The notes beneath the pieces are model-generated. The model was not told where the DNA came from. It saw nothing but the letters and a program-made list of their open reading frames with translations, and made no database searches. DNA of 64,000 nucleotides from Cichorium intybus (Eukaryota > Streptophyta > Magnoliopsida > Asterales > Asteraceae). The stretch is taken from assembly GCA_023525715.1 (NCBI GenBank), contig CM042012.1, positions 52,411,004 to 52,475,003 on the forward strand, written 5' to 3'. Position numbers and translations under genes: made by a program. The stretch's first letter is position 1. The number at the start of each line of letters is the position of its first letter. Of the stretch, positions 46,701 through 63,835 are shown one piece after another.

Positions 46701-49046
46701 TGGTTCATTTTTCAAGAGTTCCTCCAGCTCCTTCAGATCCTTTTCTGGATCGAATGATTTCTCAGCAAGTTGCATTTCGTGACTATAACCTTCTTCCTGT
46801 ATGACTCTGGCTTCCTCTTCCAATATTAAATCGAAAGTGTCGATATGGAAGACGGTGTCATCACTCATCGTTGAGTGTTTGATCGTGTGGTCCATGCTAA
46901 AGGTGATAGCTTCAGTGCCCACCCGAATGGTTAATTTTGTGTCATGAACATCTATTAAAGCTCTTGCCGTGGCTAAGAAAGGTCTTCCAAGAAGAATGGG
47001 GACTTCGTCATCTTCCTCCATATCCAGTATGACAAAATCTACAGGAAAAACAAACTTGTCAACTTTTACCAGAAGGTCTTCTACTATCCCTCTTGGATAT
47101 GTAACCGCCTTGTTAGCAAGATTAATTGCCATTTGCACTGGTTTTGGTTTTGGTTCTGGTAGATTTAGTTTCCTGTAGAAAGAATATGGCATTAAGTTGA
47201 TGTTGGCACCTAAGTCTGCGAAACCATAGCTGCTGGCATGGTTTCTGAAGGTGCAGGGAAGATGTAAACCGCCTGGATCTCCTACTTTTTCTGGTAAGTT
47301 CTTCATCATCGATGCGTAACATTTTTCACTTAATGTTACCAGTGACACCTCTTCCATTTTCTTTCGGTTAGTTAGGAGGTCTTTGAGGAATTTGGCATAT
47401 TTTGGCATTTGTGTTATTGCATCAACGAATGGAATGTTGATGCTTAGCTGCTTCAAGTGTTCAAGAAATTTCTTGAATTCTTTATCCTCCTTCTCCTTCT
47501 TCAACCGTTGAGGGAATGGAATGGTCGGTTGGTGTGGTTGAGGTGAAGCTGTTTCTTTTTTTCCTCCATCCTTAGTGCTCTCCGGATCTTTTCCAGCTTT
47601 ATCTTTTTGTGTTTCAGGAGTTGAGTTGATGGCGTCTTTAATGACTGCTGGTGGGATGATTTTTCCGCTTCTGGTTGTGATGGCTTTAGCTTGTGCTCGT
47701 GGGTTCGGTTCGGTGTTGGTAGAGAGTGTTCCTAGTAGTCTTTCTTGTAACACTTTTGAAATTTGGCCAATTTGGTTCTCTATGTTTTGGATAGAGGCGG
47801 CTTGATTTCTTAGTTGAACTTCAGTTGCTGTGTGTCTCTTTTCTGACCCTTCCATGAATTTACCCAATATGTCTTCCAAGTTTGGTTTCTTTTCTTGGGT
47901 ATGTTGTGGGTTAAATCCTGGTGGTGGCTGTTTTTGTTGATTATAGGTATTTTGCTGGCGTTCAAATGGTGGTTGTTGCCTTTGTTGCTGGTTGTAGAAA
48001 TCATTTCCTCCTCGCCAGTTGTTCCTACGTATCGGGTAGTCGAATCTGTCTCTAGATGAGTCACAAGCTTCTGCTTTCTTATTACCATCTTCATCGTATG
48101 GACAGTCCTTCTGTAAGTGAGGACCGCTGCAATTGTCACAGCCCTCCGTGATGGCATGGATATTTTGAGTAATCTTTTTTAGATCTCTCCCAAATTGATC
48201 CAAACGGTTATGAATAGCGGACATTCCTTCCACTGCCTCTTCCTTTAACTTTCTTTGGCATGATGGATCTCTTGAGGAATGGTAATGGTTAGAGTGTTTT
48301 GCCAGTTCCTCAATTCTTTCATAGGCCTCAGTAGCGGTTAGGTTTATGAGGGGTCCTCTCCCGTCTAGTAGTTGTCTTGTTTGTGTGTTGATGCAGTCGT
48401 AGAACTTCTAAACTTTTTGGTGTTTGTCCATGTCGTGTTGTGGACAATCCTGAATCAATTCTTTGAATCGACTCCATGCTTGGTACAAAGTTTCATCTTC
48501 GTCTTGGAGGAAGTTCTAAATCTTTGCTTTCAGTTTATTGATTTTGGACGGTGGAGTGTATTCTTCTATGAAATCTTGTTTCAGACCGTTCCATGTAGTG
48601 ATGGAACCTGGAGGCAGTCTTTTCAACCATTTCTTTGCTCCTTCACGTAATGTCATTGGGAAGATTCGTAGCATGATTGCGTCTGAGGAAATTCCTGGAA
48701 TGTTGAAACAATCAGTTATTTCTGTGACTTGCTCGATGTGTTCGACTGGCTCTTCTTCTTCTGTTCCTTTGAAAGTGATGCCTTTAAGAGCGGAAAGGTA
48801 ATGGCCTTTAAGCTCAAAATTTGCATTTTTAGGTATCTTGGGTCGTACAAGACTTGGTCGTGTTCCGTCTCGTGCTCTGTTGTAATATGCTTTCAAAGTT
48901 GGTTCTGGTTCGTTTACTGGGATGTCCATTTCTTGTCTTGGTTTTTCTTTTGGAAATATGCTTCTTCTTATTCTTCTCCTTGCGTTAAACTCATGTTCTG
49001 GTTCGTTCAGTGCAGGTATGATATTCGGTTGTGAACATCGGGTCAT
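43737..49046 (-). pseudogene. Athila gag-pol polyprotein, complete but with two in-frame stops
   Basis: One frame of 1769 codons from the likely ATG at 49046. Two TAG stops (48516-48518 and 48408-48410) occur where neighbours imply Gln (before NFLQDEDETLYQAW and before KFYD). From 48233 on, 1498 codons are open. The order is gag (GAKKWLKRLPPGSITTW), knuckle CDNCSGPHLQKDC near 48130, and protease DLGANINLMP near 47205. Reverse transcriptase follows (CIDYRKLNDATRKDHFPLPF, catalytic FMDDFS near 45895), then RNase H (MTDASD, TTTEKELLAVVYA, YTDHSAIKYL). Integrase closes it (GGHHGANYTARKVF, GIDFMRPFP, ISDMGTHF, SGQTEITNR). The first Cys of the HHCC site is Trp (TWDPCQR). Everything else needed appears present. 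Confidence 0.9.
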
Positions 49047-49538
49047 ACACCGTACACAAGAATTAGAAGAAACTGCACTCAAGTTGGTTGCACCCTCTTT
49101 GTTTGTTATTTTTAATAAAGCAAATAAAAATTTAAAACCTTTCTAAACCTTTATGTAATCAATTAGTTATAAGAAACTGAATATCTTATCAAATATACTA
49201 TAATGCGTTGACTATCAAATAAAGAACGGCCAGGCAGGACAGTAGGGAGGCAGGACTCTTTCGGTCAATGACCTTTCGAAAATCCAACAACCAGACCGAA
49301 TCTGTATATTCTGACACCGTTCTCGTAAGTAGAATTACTAGCATTATAGTTGGACTGATAATCAATTTAGTTTGAAATAACTGAATAAATTGCAAGCAGG
49401 TATTGAAATTATTTAGCAAAGAAACAAGAGAAACATATGAAAGATTTGAATCAACTTGAAATTTCAACTTCCCACGGTAAAAACCGTAAAAATGATCGAT
49501 TGATTAACAATTGTAAACAATAAAATTAATTAAATAAC

Positions 49539-49556
49539 TCCCCGGCAACGGCGCCA
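49539..49556 (-). other. Athila primer binding site, tRNA-Asp
   Basis: Plus strand TCCCCGGCAACGGCGCCA, identical to the site at 2622-2639, six bases from the LTR. The copy at 37725-37742 has one change (T at 37738). Confidence 0.9.
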
Positions 49557-49562
49557 AAAACT

Positions 49563-51201
49563 TGTTGTCGTCAAAACAACTCACTTGTAGTTGTCATGTC
49601 ATTTAAGTCTTAATCCAATTATTTACCTTATTATTTGACTATTAGACTTATGAGCAAGCATTACTCGATCATTTAATAGTATAGTTTTGGTAAGTAAATG
49701 TATCGAATTTCCACAGTGAGTTGTTAACTAACTTAGAGTTTGCAATTCTTAGTCAAACAGTTTAGAGGCGAGTTTTAGTGAAAACTCGTAAAACCAAGTT
49801 TTTGAATGTTTATAAAAGAGGTAAACTATTAAGATGCAATGGTCGTAATAACACAACAATAAGTATATGGTATGATCAAATAATAACAAAGGAAACTTTC
49901 ACCTAGGATTTGTTGATTCATATAAACTTAGATTGACTAGTTTTCGATTATGTGCAATAAGTTTAAATAGGTTGCATTAGGTGTAGGATCCTATGCTCAA
50001 TTCACCAATTCTAATGACTTTTAAGTTATTATAGCACAATGGTCATGTAGCTAAACAACTTATAATCATGAGGTATTTATATAAGCTAGCATGCAAATTT
50101 AGTTCATATCCTAATGGTCATAGCAATATGTTCATACAATCAATGGTCATGAGTTGTAATTAAATGTGATATAAGTTTTATTTCACTAATCAAGTTCATA
50201 ACTTAGACAACCTTCCTAGTTAAATGGCCAATAACTAGTCCAACGATATATAATTGTCAATTACACATCATACGGTTCATATAATCAATAAGTTTAAATG
50301 GTCAATAAACGCTAATCACATGAAGATGTTTATCAAGAATATAAACCCTAATCTCATTTAATATGTATAGCATGCAAGTTATATATCCTAACCAATGTTA
50401 AACCCGAATCAAGAACTAAATCAACACATGTTTATATTATTGAATCAACATCTCCTAGGCAAAAGTTACAGGGATTTAGCCTAGCATGGTATCAAATGTA
50501 CAACAACAATATGAAGAAGACATGATAAAAGATACCAACCGGTTACAATCGATGAATCCTTGCTATAATGAAGATCTTAGCTCCTTCTTGTTATGAAAAT
50601 CACTCTCAACAACATGTAAAAATGATAAATACACGAAAATATATCTGAACTATAGTTTCCTTGCTCTCTATGGTGTGTATGGTCCCTAAAAGAAAGAGGA
50701 GAAGGCCTCAATTTATAGTTGTTGTTCCAGACACCATCGCGTCGCGATCTACATTGGTCGCGTCGCGATATTATTAATGCATTCTTTTGTGCTGGCCAGT
50801 GGCCCGATGAGTGGAGTGTAGTAGGTATGATGATTATGCCTCCTGATCAGTGGTCGCGATCCACATAGGTCGCGATCACAAGGGTGATCGGGTCGCGATC
50901 TCGTCGGGTCGCCATCTTTACTTCGTGTTGCGATCTTTCCATCAGCACTGCATCACTGTGTCATCACTTGTCGCGTCGCGTTCTGTAAGGGGATCGCATA
51001 GCGATCTTTGCTGATGCTGCCTTCAACTTTTTTTGTTCACTTTTGGGCTCGTATTCAGCTCCTTCTTTATCCGCAAAGCCATTTTTCCTGTGTTTTGGTA
51101 ATTTGAGCTTTATAAGTACCTTTTATCTTTAGATCATACCAAAAACACGTGTTTAAGCACTCGATATTGTCTGAAATGTATGTATAAATTAGGCAATATC
51201 A
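49563..51201 (-). repeat. Athila 5' LTR (right copy)
   Basis: 1639 bp, TGTTGTCG to GCAATATCA. TATA word, CG-rich words and tRNA-Asp-like words (49677-49685, 49689-49696) sit as in the left copy. It ends directly against MULE transposase sequence. Confidence 0.9.
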
Positions 51202-51203
51202 TT

Positions 51204-52140
51204 TATCCTAATGCTGAGCATAGAGAATGTGTACGACACTTATACAGCGATTTCAAGAAACAATTTCATGGCGAATTCTTCAACAAGAAACTATGGGATG
51301 CTGCAAAAACCTACCTTCCTACCACACATGACAGATTATTAAGGAGATTAGTGATGTAAGTCAAGGTGTCATCACATATCTAAATGCCAACCACAGAAAG
51401 GTATGCAGTAGAAGCACGTTTCGTACAACTTGCAATTGTAATTATGTGAATAATAATATTTCGGAGTCATTTAATTCTTGGATTGGTGCATTGCGCTATC
51501 AACATGTGCTTGATCTACTAGATGCAGTTAGAGAAAAGATTATGACATGTTTTGATAAGAAAACGACGAATGTGAACAAATGGAATGGCGCATTGGATCC
51601 TGTTGCTAAGAATCATCTCAACAACATTTCTAGGGTAAGTTTGTTAAATTATAGTTCAATTACATTTTAATAATCATGTTAATAATATCTTCTTTTTTGC
51701 ACGTAGAACTTGGGTGAATATGACGTTTCTAGAAGCTGTGACAATCAGGCTGAAGTGAAGTGCAAAGGAAAGCGTTGGGAGGTCTACCTAGATGAAAGAG
51801 CATGTAGTTGTCAAGTGTGGCAAGTTACTGGCCTTCCATGTGTACATGCAGCGGCTTTTATTGGTTTTACACGGGATGCTAATCGGGAAAAGTATGTTGA
51901 TTCGTATTACACTATAGAGAAATTTAAAGAAGCATATCATTTTGAGATTGCTCCGATGCCCGCAAAGGATCAATGGATGCGAAAAGACGAGGAGAAAATA
52001 TATCCGCCTATTATCAAACGTCCGCTGGACGACCCAAAAAAAATAGAATTAAAGCATCAGATAAATCTAAAAGAAGACACAAGTGTCCGCGGTGTGGTGA
52101 GTATGGACTTCACTTCAGCCTGATTGGTGTCAGGAGATGA
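51204..52140 (+). pseudogene. MULE transposase, C-terminal part with SWIM zinc finger
   Basis: Resumes with YPNAEHRECVRHLYSDFKKQ, the end of the MULE catalytic domain. After a frameshift it reads VITYLNANHRKVCSRSTF and NNNISESFNSWIGALRYQHV. A 72-base intron (51635-51706, GTAAGT...TTGCACGTAG) precedes the last exon. That exon has the SWIM finger ACSCQVWQVTGLPCVHAAAF (C-x-C...C-x-H) and, after another frameshift, HKCPRCGEYG near 52085-52110. Together with 36115-37024 this is one gene with the middle missing. Confidence 0.85.
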
Positions 52141-52335
52141 GCAAACCTTCTCCATTGAGCGCGTTCAGACTTCTAGAGCTTTGGCATTCGAATGCGACTT
52201 GGCACGCGCCTACGTCACCGCAAGGACTGAATCGTTACAGCCCCACTAAGAAATTGCTTTCTTCGACAAACGAACCCTTGACTGTAGTTCTGAAATCGCT
52301 TGCTGGATCTGGATGCTGCCATTGCTGATATCAAC
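52141..52335 (-). pseudogene. Possible captured exon fragment with IQ-like motif
   Basis: GC-richer than its surroundings. On the minus strand an ATG frame reads MAASRSSKRFQNYSQGFVCR then AVTIQSLR before a TGA. The reading continues in the same frame with basic residues and further stops. The spacing resembles an IQ (calmodulin-binding) motif as in myosin or ASPM-type proteins. Weak evidence; it abuts the MULE 3' end, so capture by the MULE is possible. Confidence 0.25.
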
Positions 52336-53313
52336 TGCTGAGTTTTGGGTGATTAGCAAATTGTTTTCCTCAATTCAACTTCTCATCTTCCTAATTTTTT
52401 GATAAGGCATTAGAAGTTGAATATGTCTCTTTATCTTCTGATTTTGGGTTCAAAAATTGTCATTTCTCCTAAGATTTTCGGAATTTGATTTTCTGAAGTG
52501 AATTTTGGGATTTTTTTTAAGATAGTTCTCAGTTCCGAAAATCCTGATAAAAATTTCGGATCAGAAATATCTGATGAGAATTTTCAGATTATTTTGAACT
52601 GTGACAGACTTCTTGAGCAAAATTTGGAATTTCTGAACTTAGATGTTACAAATCATCTAAGTCTGGAAAAGGGGTTAGAAGTTTGATATGAGGTTAGACA
52701 TTGGTGTTATGAAGCACCAATGCTGAATTCAGAAAATCTAACTTCTGATGGAGGGAAATGAGATGATGATGTCACTTAGGAAAAGATAGATGATGTCACT
52801 GCTAAAAAGGTGAGTGACATTGCCAGACAATGATGTTGTGGAAAGGTAAGGGAGAGAATGACAAAAATGTTCCAAAGATCTGATTTTTTGTAAAATGGGA
52901 GAACCTTTAATTTATATCCCCCCAAAGATTTGAGAAAATGAAAAATCATTGGGAATATAAATTAAAACAACATATTTTCAGCAAAAATGTGACATTTTAT
53001 AGAAATTTTCGTTAAATCGTTATCGAACAAAAATAGCCAAAAAGAATCACGATCGTAAATTTTTGTTTTTAATCTCCAACAAAAACGATTTTCGTCTAAA
53101 AACAATTTAATGTTTAAACTACGAAAAAATAAATTTTGTTTTACTTGTTTTTACGCGTTTCAGTCATTTACGTCCTTTACGATTTTAATTACTTTTGTTT
53201 TTGCAGAAACGAAATTGAGCATAGTAGCATGCACGGTTTGTATAGGATCCAAAGGTTGTTGCTCAAGCTTAGCTTAAGCAAACTGATCACAGTGGACCTT
53301 GCAAACAGCTACT
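52336..53313. other. Unassigned AT-rich DNA
   Basis: No recognised gene. A 62-codon frame (52498-52686) has no motif. The last 250 bases may be the leader of the Copia remnant to the right. Confidence 0.4.
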
Positions 53314-53398
53314 CAGGCTCTGATATCAATTGTTGAAAATATAGTATGCGACAACTCGATGGTTTTCAGGGTCCAAGATGTTACGCTCAACAATAAAC

Positions 53399-53536
<138 letters not shown>

Positions 53537-53924
53537 GGACTATTAATTGTAACAAAATTTATTTTTTAAAATTTAGATATTACATGTATCCCTACAAATA
53601 AATAAATAAGCATACAAATTTGATAAATCTATGTGTTTAAATACGTAAGTCATCAAATTAATGACATTTTTGACAATTTTAATTACCAATAATCGTAACT
53701 TAGCCACCGATTATCATAATTTATATACATAATAAAAAATTGAAATTACTAATAAAATAAAATATATATTATTAGTATAATAAAATATATAATATATATT
53801 ATTATTCTGAAATTTTCTAAATTTAAATTTTAAAAATTTAGAATTTCGATTTTTTTGAGAATTTGCTAATTTTTGAAAATTTGAAAATTTGGAATTTTGA
53901 AAAAGTGAAAATTTTGCCGCCTAC

Positions 53925-54241
<317 letters not shown>

Positions 54242-54622
54242 GCTCAAATGTAAAGGAACGATGCAGAAAATATAAATGACGTGAAACGTAAAGTTGCGGA
54301 ATATTTAAATAAATCGTAAAGAACAAGTGCGGAAATTAAAAGACAATAATTAAATGATATAATGTAATTCGTATTTTTCATTGATATTAAGAAATGTGTT
54401 ACATATTTAAAGTTAAGCTCAAATACACTTCTAAGTCCAAGGAGAATTACATAAAGATCTAGAATAGAAAAGATAGAAAAGAAGTTAGAAGAAAATATAT
54501 GGAGATCTAGAAAGAAGAAGAGATGTGAGGATGTTCTTGATGTTCTTGAGGTGGCTAGAGAGAATTCTCCAGCCCCTCCTCCAATTACTTTAAACTACAT
54601 TGGAGTGATAATTCCTCACAAT

Positions 54623-55722
54623 TGACACGCCTAGGTCGTCGTGCGGTCAAAAATAAGAGAAAAACCTAACACACACTAGCACAGTGGTAGTCAGGGTCGA
54701 TCCGCAGGAGCTTCGTGGTTAGACTAGATGAGAGATTACCAACTAGTATTGTCACGCTACAGTCGGAGGATCTAGTTTCTACCTTCCTAATCACTAGCAA
54801 TGATCAAACAAATTCAAGCCAAGCTAAGCTAAGCTCAGATAACCTAGTCACTTTCTGAAGTCAGAAGTACATCTCTGAATCAGAAGCAATCAAAAGCATC
54901 CAAACTAGCAAAACAAAGCAAAGCATAAACTAGCCACTAACTAAAGTTCTACTGAACAGTTACCAGCCACAGTTTAATGCCTAAAAACTAACCTAATTAG
55001 CTACTGATTTCAGCAAAGGAAAACAGTCCCAACAAGGTCAAAACAATATCCAAACACCATTCAAACATTCAAAATCAAACACAAGCATAAAAACACCGAA
55101 ATACCAACATTAATCATAACCAAATGATTTTCATTCACCAAACTCAGATCCAAACGTAAAAACAGTAACTCAATGATCCAAAAACATAAACCAAAGCTAG
55201 ATATCAATGGTTGTCACTCCCAAAGATACAAACCAAGGCTAACTACTAACTACTTAATTGAAAATAAAAGCTAAAACTAACCAATACCAAATGAGAGTCT
55301 TCTGAAACGAAATCCTAGAGTCAAAGAGCTTCAAGGTCGATTTTACACCCGGTCTTTGCTAGGGTTTTCGGCTGGAAATGCCTCTATTTATAGTGGCAAT
55401 TTTCCCGCAGCCGCGCCGCGCAGATGAAGAATCTGCGGCGCGCGTACTAATCTTTTCCCGTTTCTTCGGTATTTGAATGTGTTCCACCGCCTTAAGCCCG
55501 CGTCGCGCGTGGTTAATTCCCGCGGCGCGCGTACGAGTTTCCTTGATTTTTCATTCTTTTCCAAACTTCTTCCTTTTGCACGCTTTTAGTCGCTGTTTCC
55601 ATTCTTTTTCTCCAAACAAGTTCTGGCACGAAAAGTGAGAATACCCAGACATATTTGATATAATTTTATCAAGAACAGGGCTCAACAACGCCTAAAATAC
55701 TTGATATCACTAGGCGTTGTCA
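54623..55722 (-). mobile_element. Athila-like solo LTR with target duplication
   Basis: 1100 bp, TGACACGCCTAG to CTAGGCGTTGTCA (imperfect inverted ends). Flanked by ACAAT at 54618-54622 and 55723-55727. Same family as the LTR at 2645-3550 (about 80 percent by eye). TATA box on the minus strand at 55383-55393; CGCGCC-rich words at 55405-55450 and 55499-55530; tRNA-Asp-like words at 54677-54703. It arose by LTR-LTR recombination after insertion into the Copia LTR remnant. Confidence 0.92.
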
Positions 55723-56502
55723 ACAATCTCACTAGAATCTCTCTATAACTTCATGACCCAAGCCTCCTATTTATAGGAGGAGAAGATTTCTAACAGTACA
55801 ACAAATAATATTAATCTATTACAAAAGTACAATCCTACAGCTGGCCTAAATAATCTAAGTCTTGAACTTCCTGATCTACACTCGCTGTGTACTTTTGTTG
55901 CTGAACGGATCAGCACTGGTAATCTCTGATCCGTATTTTCTGAACCGGCACAGTATTTTCTGAAGTGTGAAATTCAGATCCTCACTTTCGGAATGCTCCT
56001 CAAGTTCGGATCCCACTTCAGCAGTCTAGCTTCGGTATTGAGCTCTGAATATCCTTTGGTACCGGGTTTTGATATGGTTTCGGTACTCAGATGCTGCTGG
56101 ACCCCGTTCGATATATGGCTGACTTCGGAACTCCAAGTGCTGAAGTTGGTTCGGAACCGACCACCTGCTGAATCACCTTCGGTATTCCACTTCTGATCAA
56201 GGTTCAGAACTTGCATCTTTGGAATGAGCTGGTTCGGAACCTGTTGCTGTTGCTGAACCAAGTTCGGAACATGTTGATTTCGGTACCAGCATCTGATTCG
56301 GAATGCAGCAGTAATAAAAGAATATGGATAATGAAGGGTATAATTGCCGGTCTATATTTTAATGTAATTGATATGGTTTTAAGTAATAAAAAATGAATTA
56401 AAAAATATTTAAAGTTAGAATTAGGATAAATTTGATATTTTAAAAATTAATAATAGGTATATATGATATTTAGATATTTCATTGCGTATATATGAAATTT
56501 AA

Positions 56503-57200
<698 letters not shown>

Positions 57201-57958
57201 GGATTAGGTGTCTAAGCCATGACTAATAATTTGTATTTACCTAATTAATAGTAGCAAAGTGCATTTGGGTTGCCCTCATAGCTAGAGGTTTGGTAGAAAT
57301 TCTAGGAGAGAGAAATGTTGATTTATTATGTGATTAATAAATCAATAGAAATAAAATAAATAGTTTATTAATATATTAAAGTGATAATATATTAATTAGA
57401 AACTATATTAATTAATTAGAAATTAATCTGGAATTAAATGGAATTAATTTAGTGATTAATTTAATTAATTAAAGGTGTAGGGACTAAAATTGTATTTATT
57501 CAATAGTTGAGTATGTGACAGTTTTAGTAGGCCAGATGACCACGAAATTATATATAGAATATATATAATTTCAAAATTAATAACTTAGGATAAATAGGTT
57601 TGAATCAAATGATAAAAGGTTTATCTTGATTTGAATTCAAAAAGGTTTATCTACCGGCTAACTGGAAGCTATAAATAGGGACCCTGGGGGAACCCTTTTC
57701 TGCGCCAATTCTACTATATTCCCTCTCTAAATTTCGTGACCTACCTCCCTAGCTCTTGGGTGTGACTTCATTTGAGGCAGGACACTTGTGCTGCTCAGCT
57801 CCAGGAAAAATCCTAAAGGTTAGTTTTTTCTGATTTATTCTTTTAGTTATTTTTATTTGGCCTTTAGGAATTTGTTATATGTTCAATTAGAAGAAAACAT
57901 AGATCCTTATAGGTTGCATGTGAACTTAGGGTTTTAGTTCATAGATTTGCATAAAACC

Positions 57959-58080
<122 letters not shown>

Positions 58081-58099
58081 ATACATGCATACGTACATA

Positions 58100-58218
58100 C
58101 ATAAATATCCCAAGGTAAGTGTGTTTGTACAATGTTAGAGGTTGAATTCAATGCGGAAAGCTCATTTATATGAATTGAAACACACATCATAAATATCCCA
58201 AGGTAAGTGTGTTTGTAC
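58100..58218. repeat. 31-bp direct repeat, 88-bp spacing
   Basis: CATAAATATCCCAAGGTAAG plus GTGTTTGTAC occurs at 58100-58130 and 58188-58218 without mismatch. Confidence 0.85.
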
Positions 58219-58628
58219 CTGTAGTGAGACCAGGATGAACTCAGTTTCTTAATGATTCTTTTGATAAAATGTAAGCAGGTACATGAATAAAAGTATCACC
58301 TATATGATCGTGAAGTGTAGCCGTACTTCAAAAAGCTTGGGACTTGGCTTTTATACGATCAAGAATGGATTGGGACACTCGGCTTTATAATAGTATTTAT
58401 GTAGTTTTTTGTTTTAGATGATTATTGAAACTAATGTGTATGTTATCTTCAGGTATTCAAACGAGTTGATAGGTTCAATCTTTAAGACACCCAGATTTCT
58501 CGAATATTTGAATTGTATAATATACTAACATGAAAATTCAATCGTATCGATATTTTCATTTATGCATTAGTTTGAGATTTTGGTTCTAAAGTTTGTTATT
58601 TCATGGTTACACTAAAATGGGGAAGGAT

Positions 58629-58850
58629 TGTTGGTGATTTTAGTGTCACCAACTACATTAGGTGTAATGGAATTAATAAGTGTATCAAGGGTGACAATTT
58701 TAGTGTTGATACAAGTTAGGAGGTGCGGGAGTGTACACTTGTATCAACTAAATGTCGCCGGTACGCAGACTTAACGGGGTCGAATTATCAAACAAGGCAT
58801 TAGGGTCGAATTATCAAACAAAGAAAGTGTATACCACGTTTCCTGAATCA
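58629..58850 (+). mobile_element. Copia-type LTR start after a purine tract
   Basis: TGTTGGTGATTTTAGTGTCACCAAC begins right after the purine tract. The first 25 bases form a hairpin (GTTGGTGA / TCACCAAC). A GGGTCGAATTATCAAACAA word is repeated at about 58776 and 58801. The LTR end was not located. Confidence 0.45.
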
Positions 58851-60244
<1,394 letters not shown>

Positions 60245-60610
60245 GGAATCCAATAAAAAATAAATATTTAGTATGAAGGGTAAGAAGTGCTTCATTTGTT
60301 ATAGTTTTGACGAACCAACAAAATGAATCATTATAAGATAAAAAAGGACAATATTCGAAAAAAAATCTCTAAAAAAAACGTCTCGATGATTTATTTTTGT
60401 GATGCTTCACTAAAATTGTCCGCCTAGTGTATAAAAAGTGCTTCAGTAAAAAATTAACCATTGGGTTGTTTTTTTCAAGAATTTTTTCATGAACCATGTT
60501 TTTTTTTTTTTTTTGCATTATCTAAAGATTTATTTTGTTGGTTGGTCAACAAAACATGCAATTGAAACACTTCTTACCCTTCCTACCAAACTTTTTCTTC
60601 TTATTTGATC

Positions 60611-61366
<756 letters not shown>

Positions 61367-61387
61367 TATATATATATATATAGACTC

Positions 61388-63389
<2,002 letters not shown>

Positions 63390-63390
63390 A

Positions 63391-63544
<154 letters not shown>

Positions 63545-63596
63545 CTATGTGGAGTGTATACCACGGCACTTGGCGTGGGGACTACATGGAACACCG

Positions 63597-63618
63597 CCCC
63601 CCCCCCCCCCCCCCCCCC
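63597..63618. repeat. Poly-C run, 22 bases
   Basis: Uninterrupted C22; length may be affected by sequencing or assembly. Confidence 0.9.
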
Positions 63619-63663
63619 GAGCGTGGAAAAGGGAACGGCATGCCACGTGAAAAATAAACGTTG

Positions 63664-63666
<3 letters not shown>

Positions 63667-63733
<67 letters not shown>
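63667..63733. repeat. (TA)n microsatellite
   Basis: About 33 dinucleotides. Confidence 0.95.
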
Positions 63734-63736
<3 letters not shown>

Positions 63737-63835
63737 TTTCAAATCACTATATATATACACACACATCCACATTTCAAAACTTACATCTTCTACAATACAT
63801 ACACATCTCATACACACAAATATATATTATTATAA

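Larger units (their letters stand above)
37025..51201 (-). mobile_element. Athila-lineage Ty3/Gypsy element inside the MULE gene, with a truncated extra gag segment
   Basis: Right to left: 5' LTR (49563-51201), tRNA-Asp primer site, gag-pol, env-like ORFs, purine tract, 3' LTR (37749-39386), then a second primer site and a second partial leader plus gag N-terminus (37025-37748). The last part duplicates 48846-49562. This is what remains of LTR-interior-LTR-interior-LTR after loss of the left end. No left target duplication exists; the bases after the right LTR are TTTAT. The two LTRs differ at about 40-45 of 1638 positions by eye (about 2.6 percent). Confidence 0.85.

Noticed and set aside
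52498..52686. 62-codon ORF rich in Asn, Phe, Ser
   Set aside because: AT-rich, no domain, no neighbours supporting a gene.
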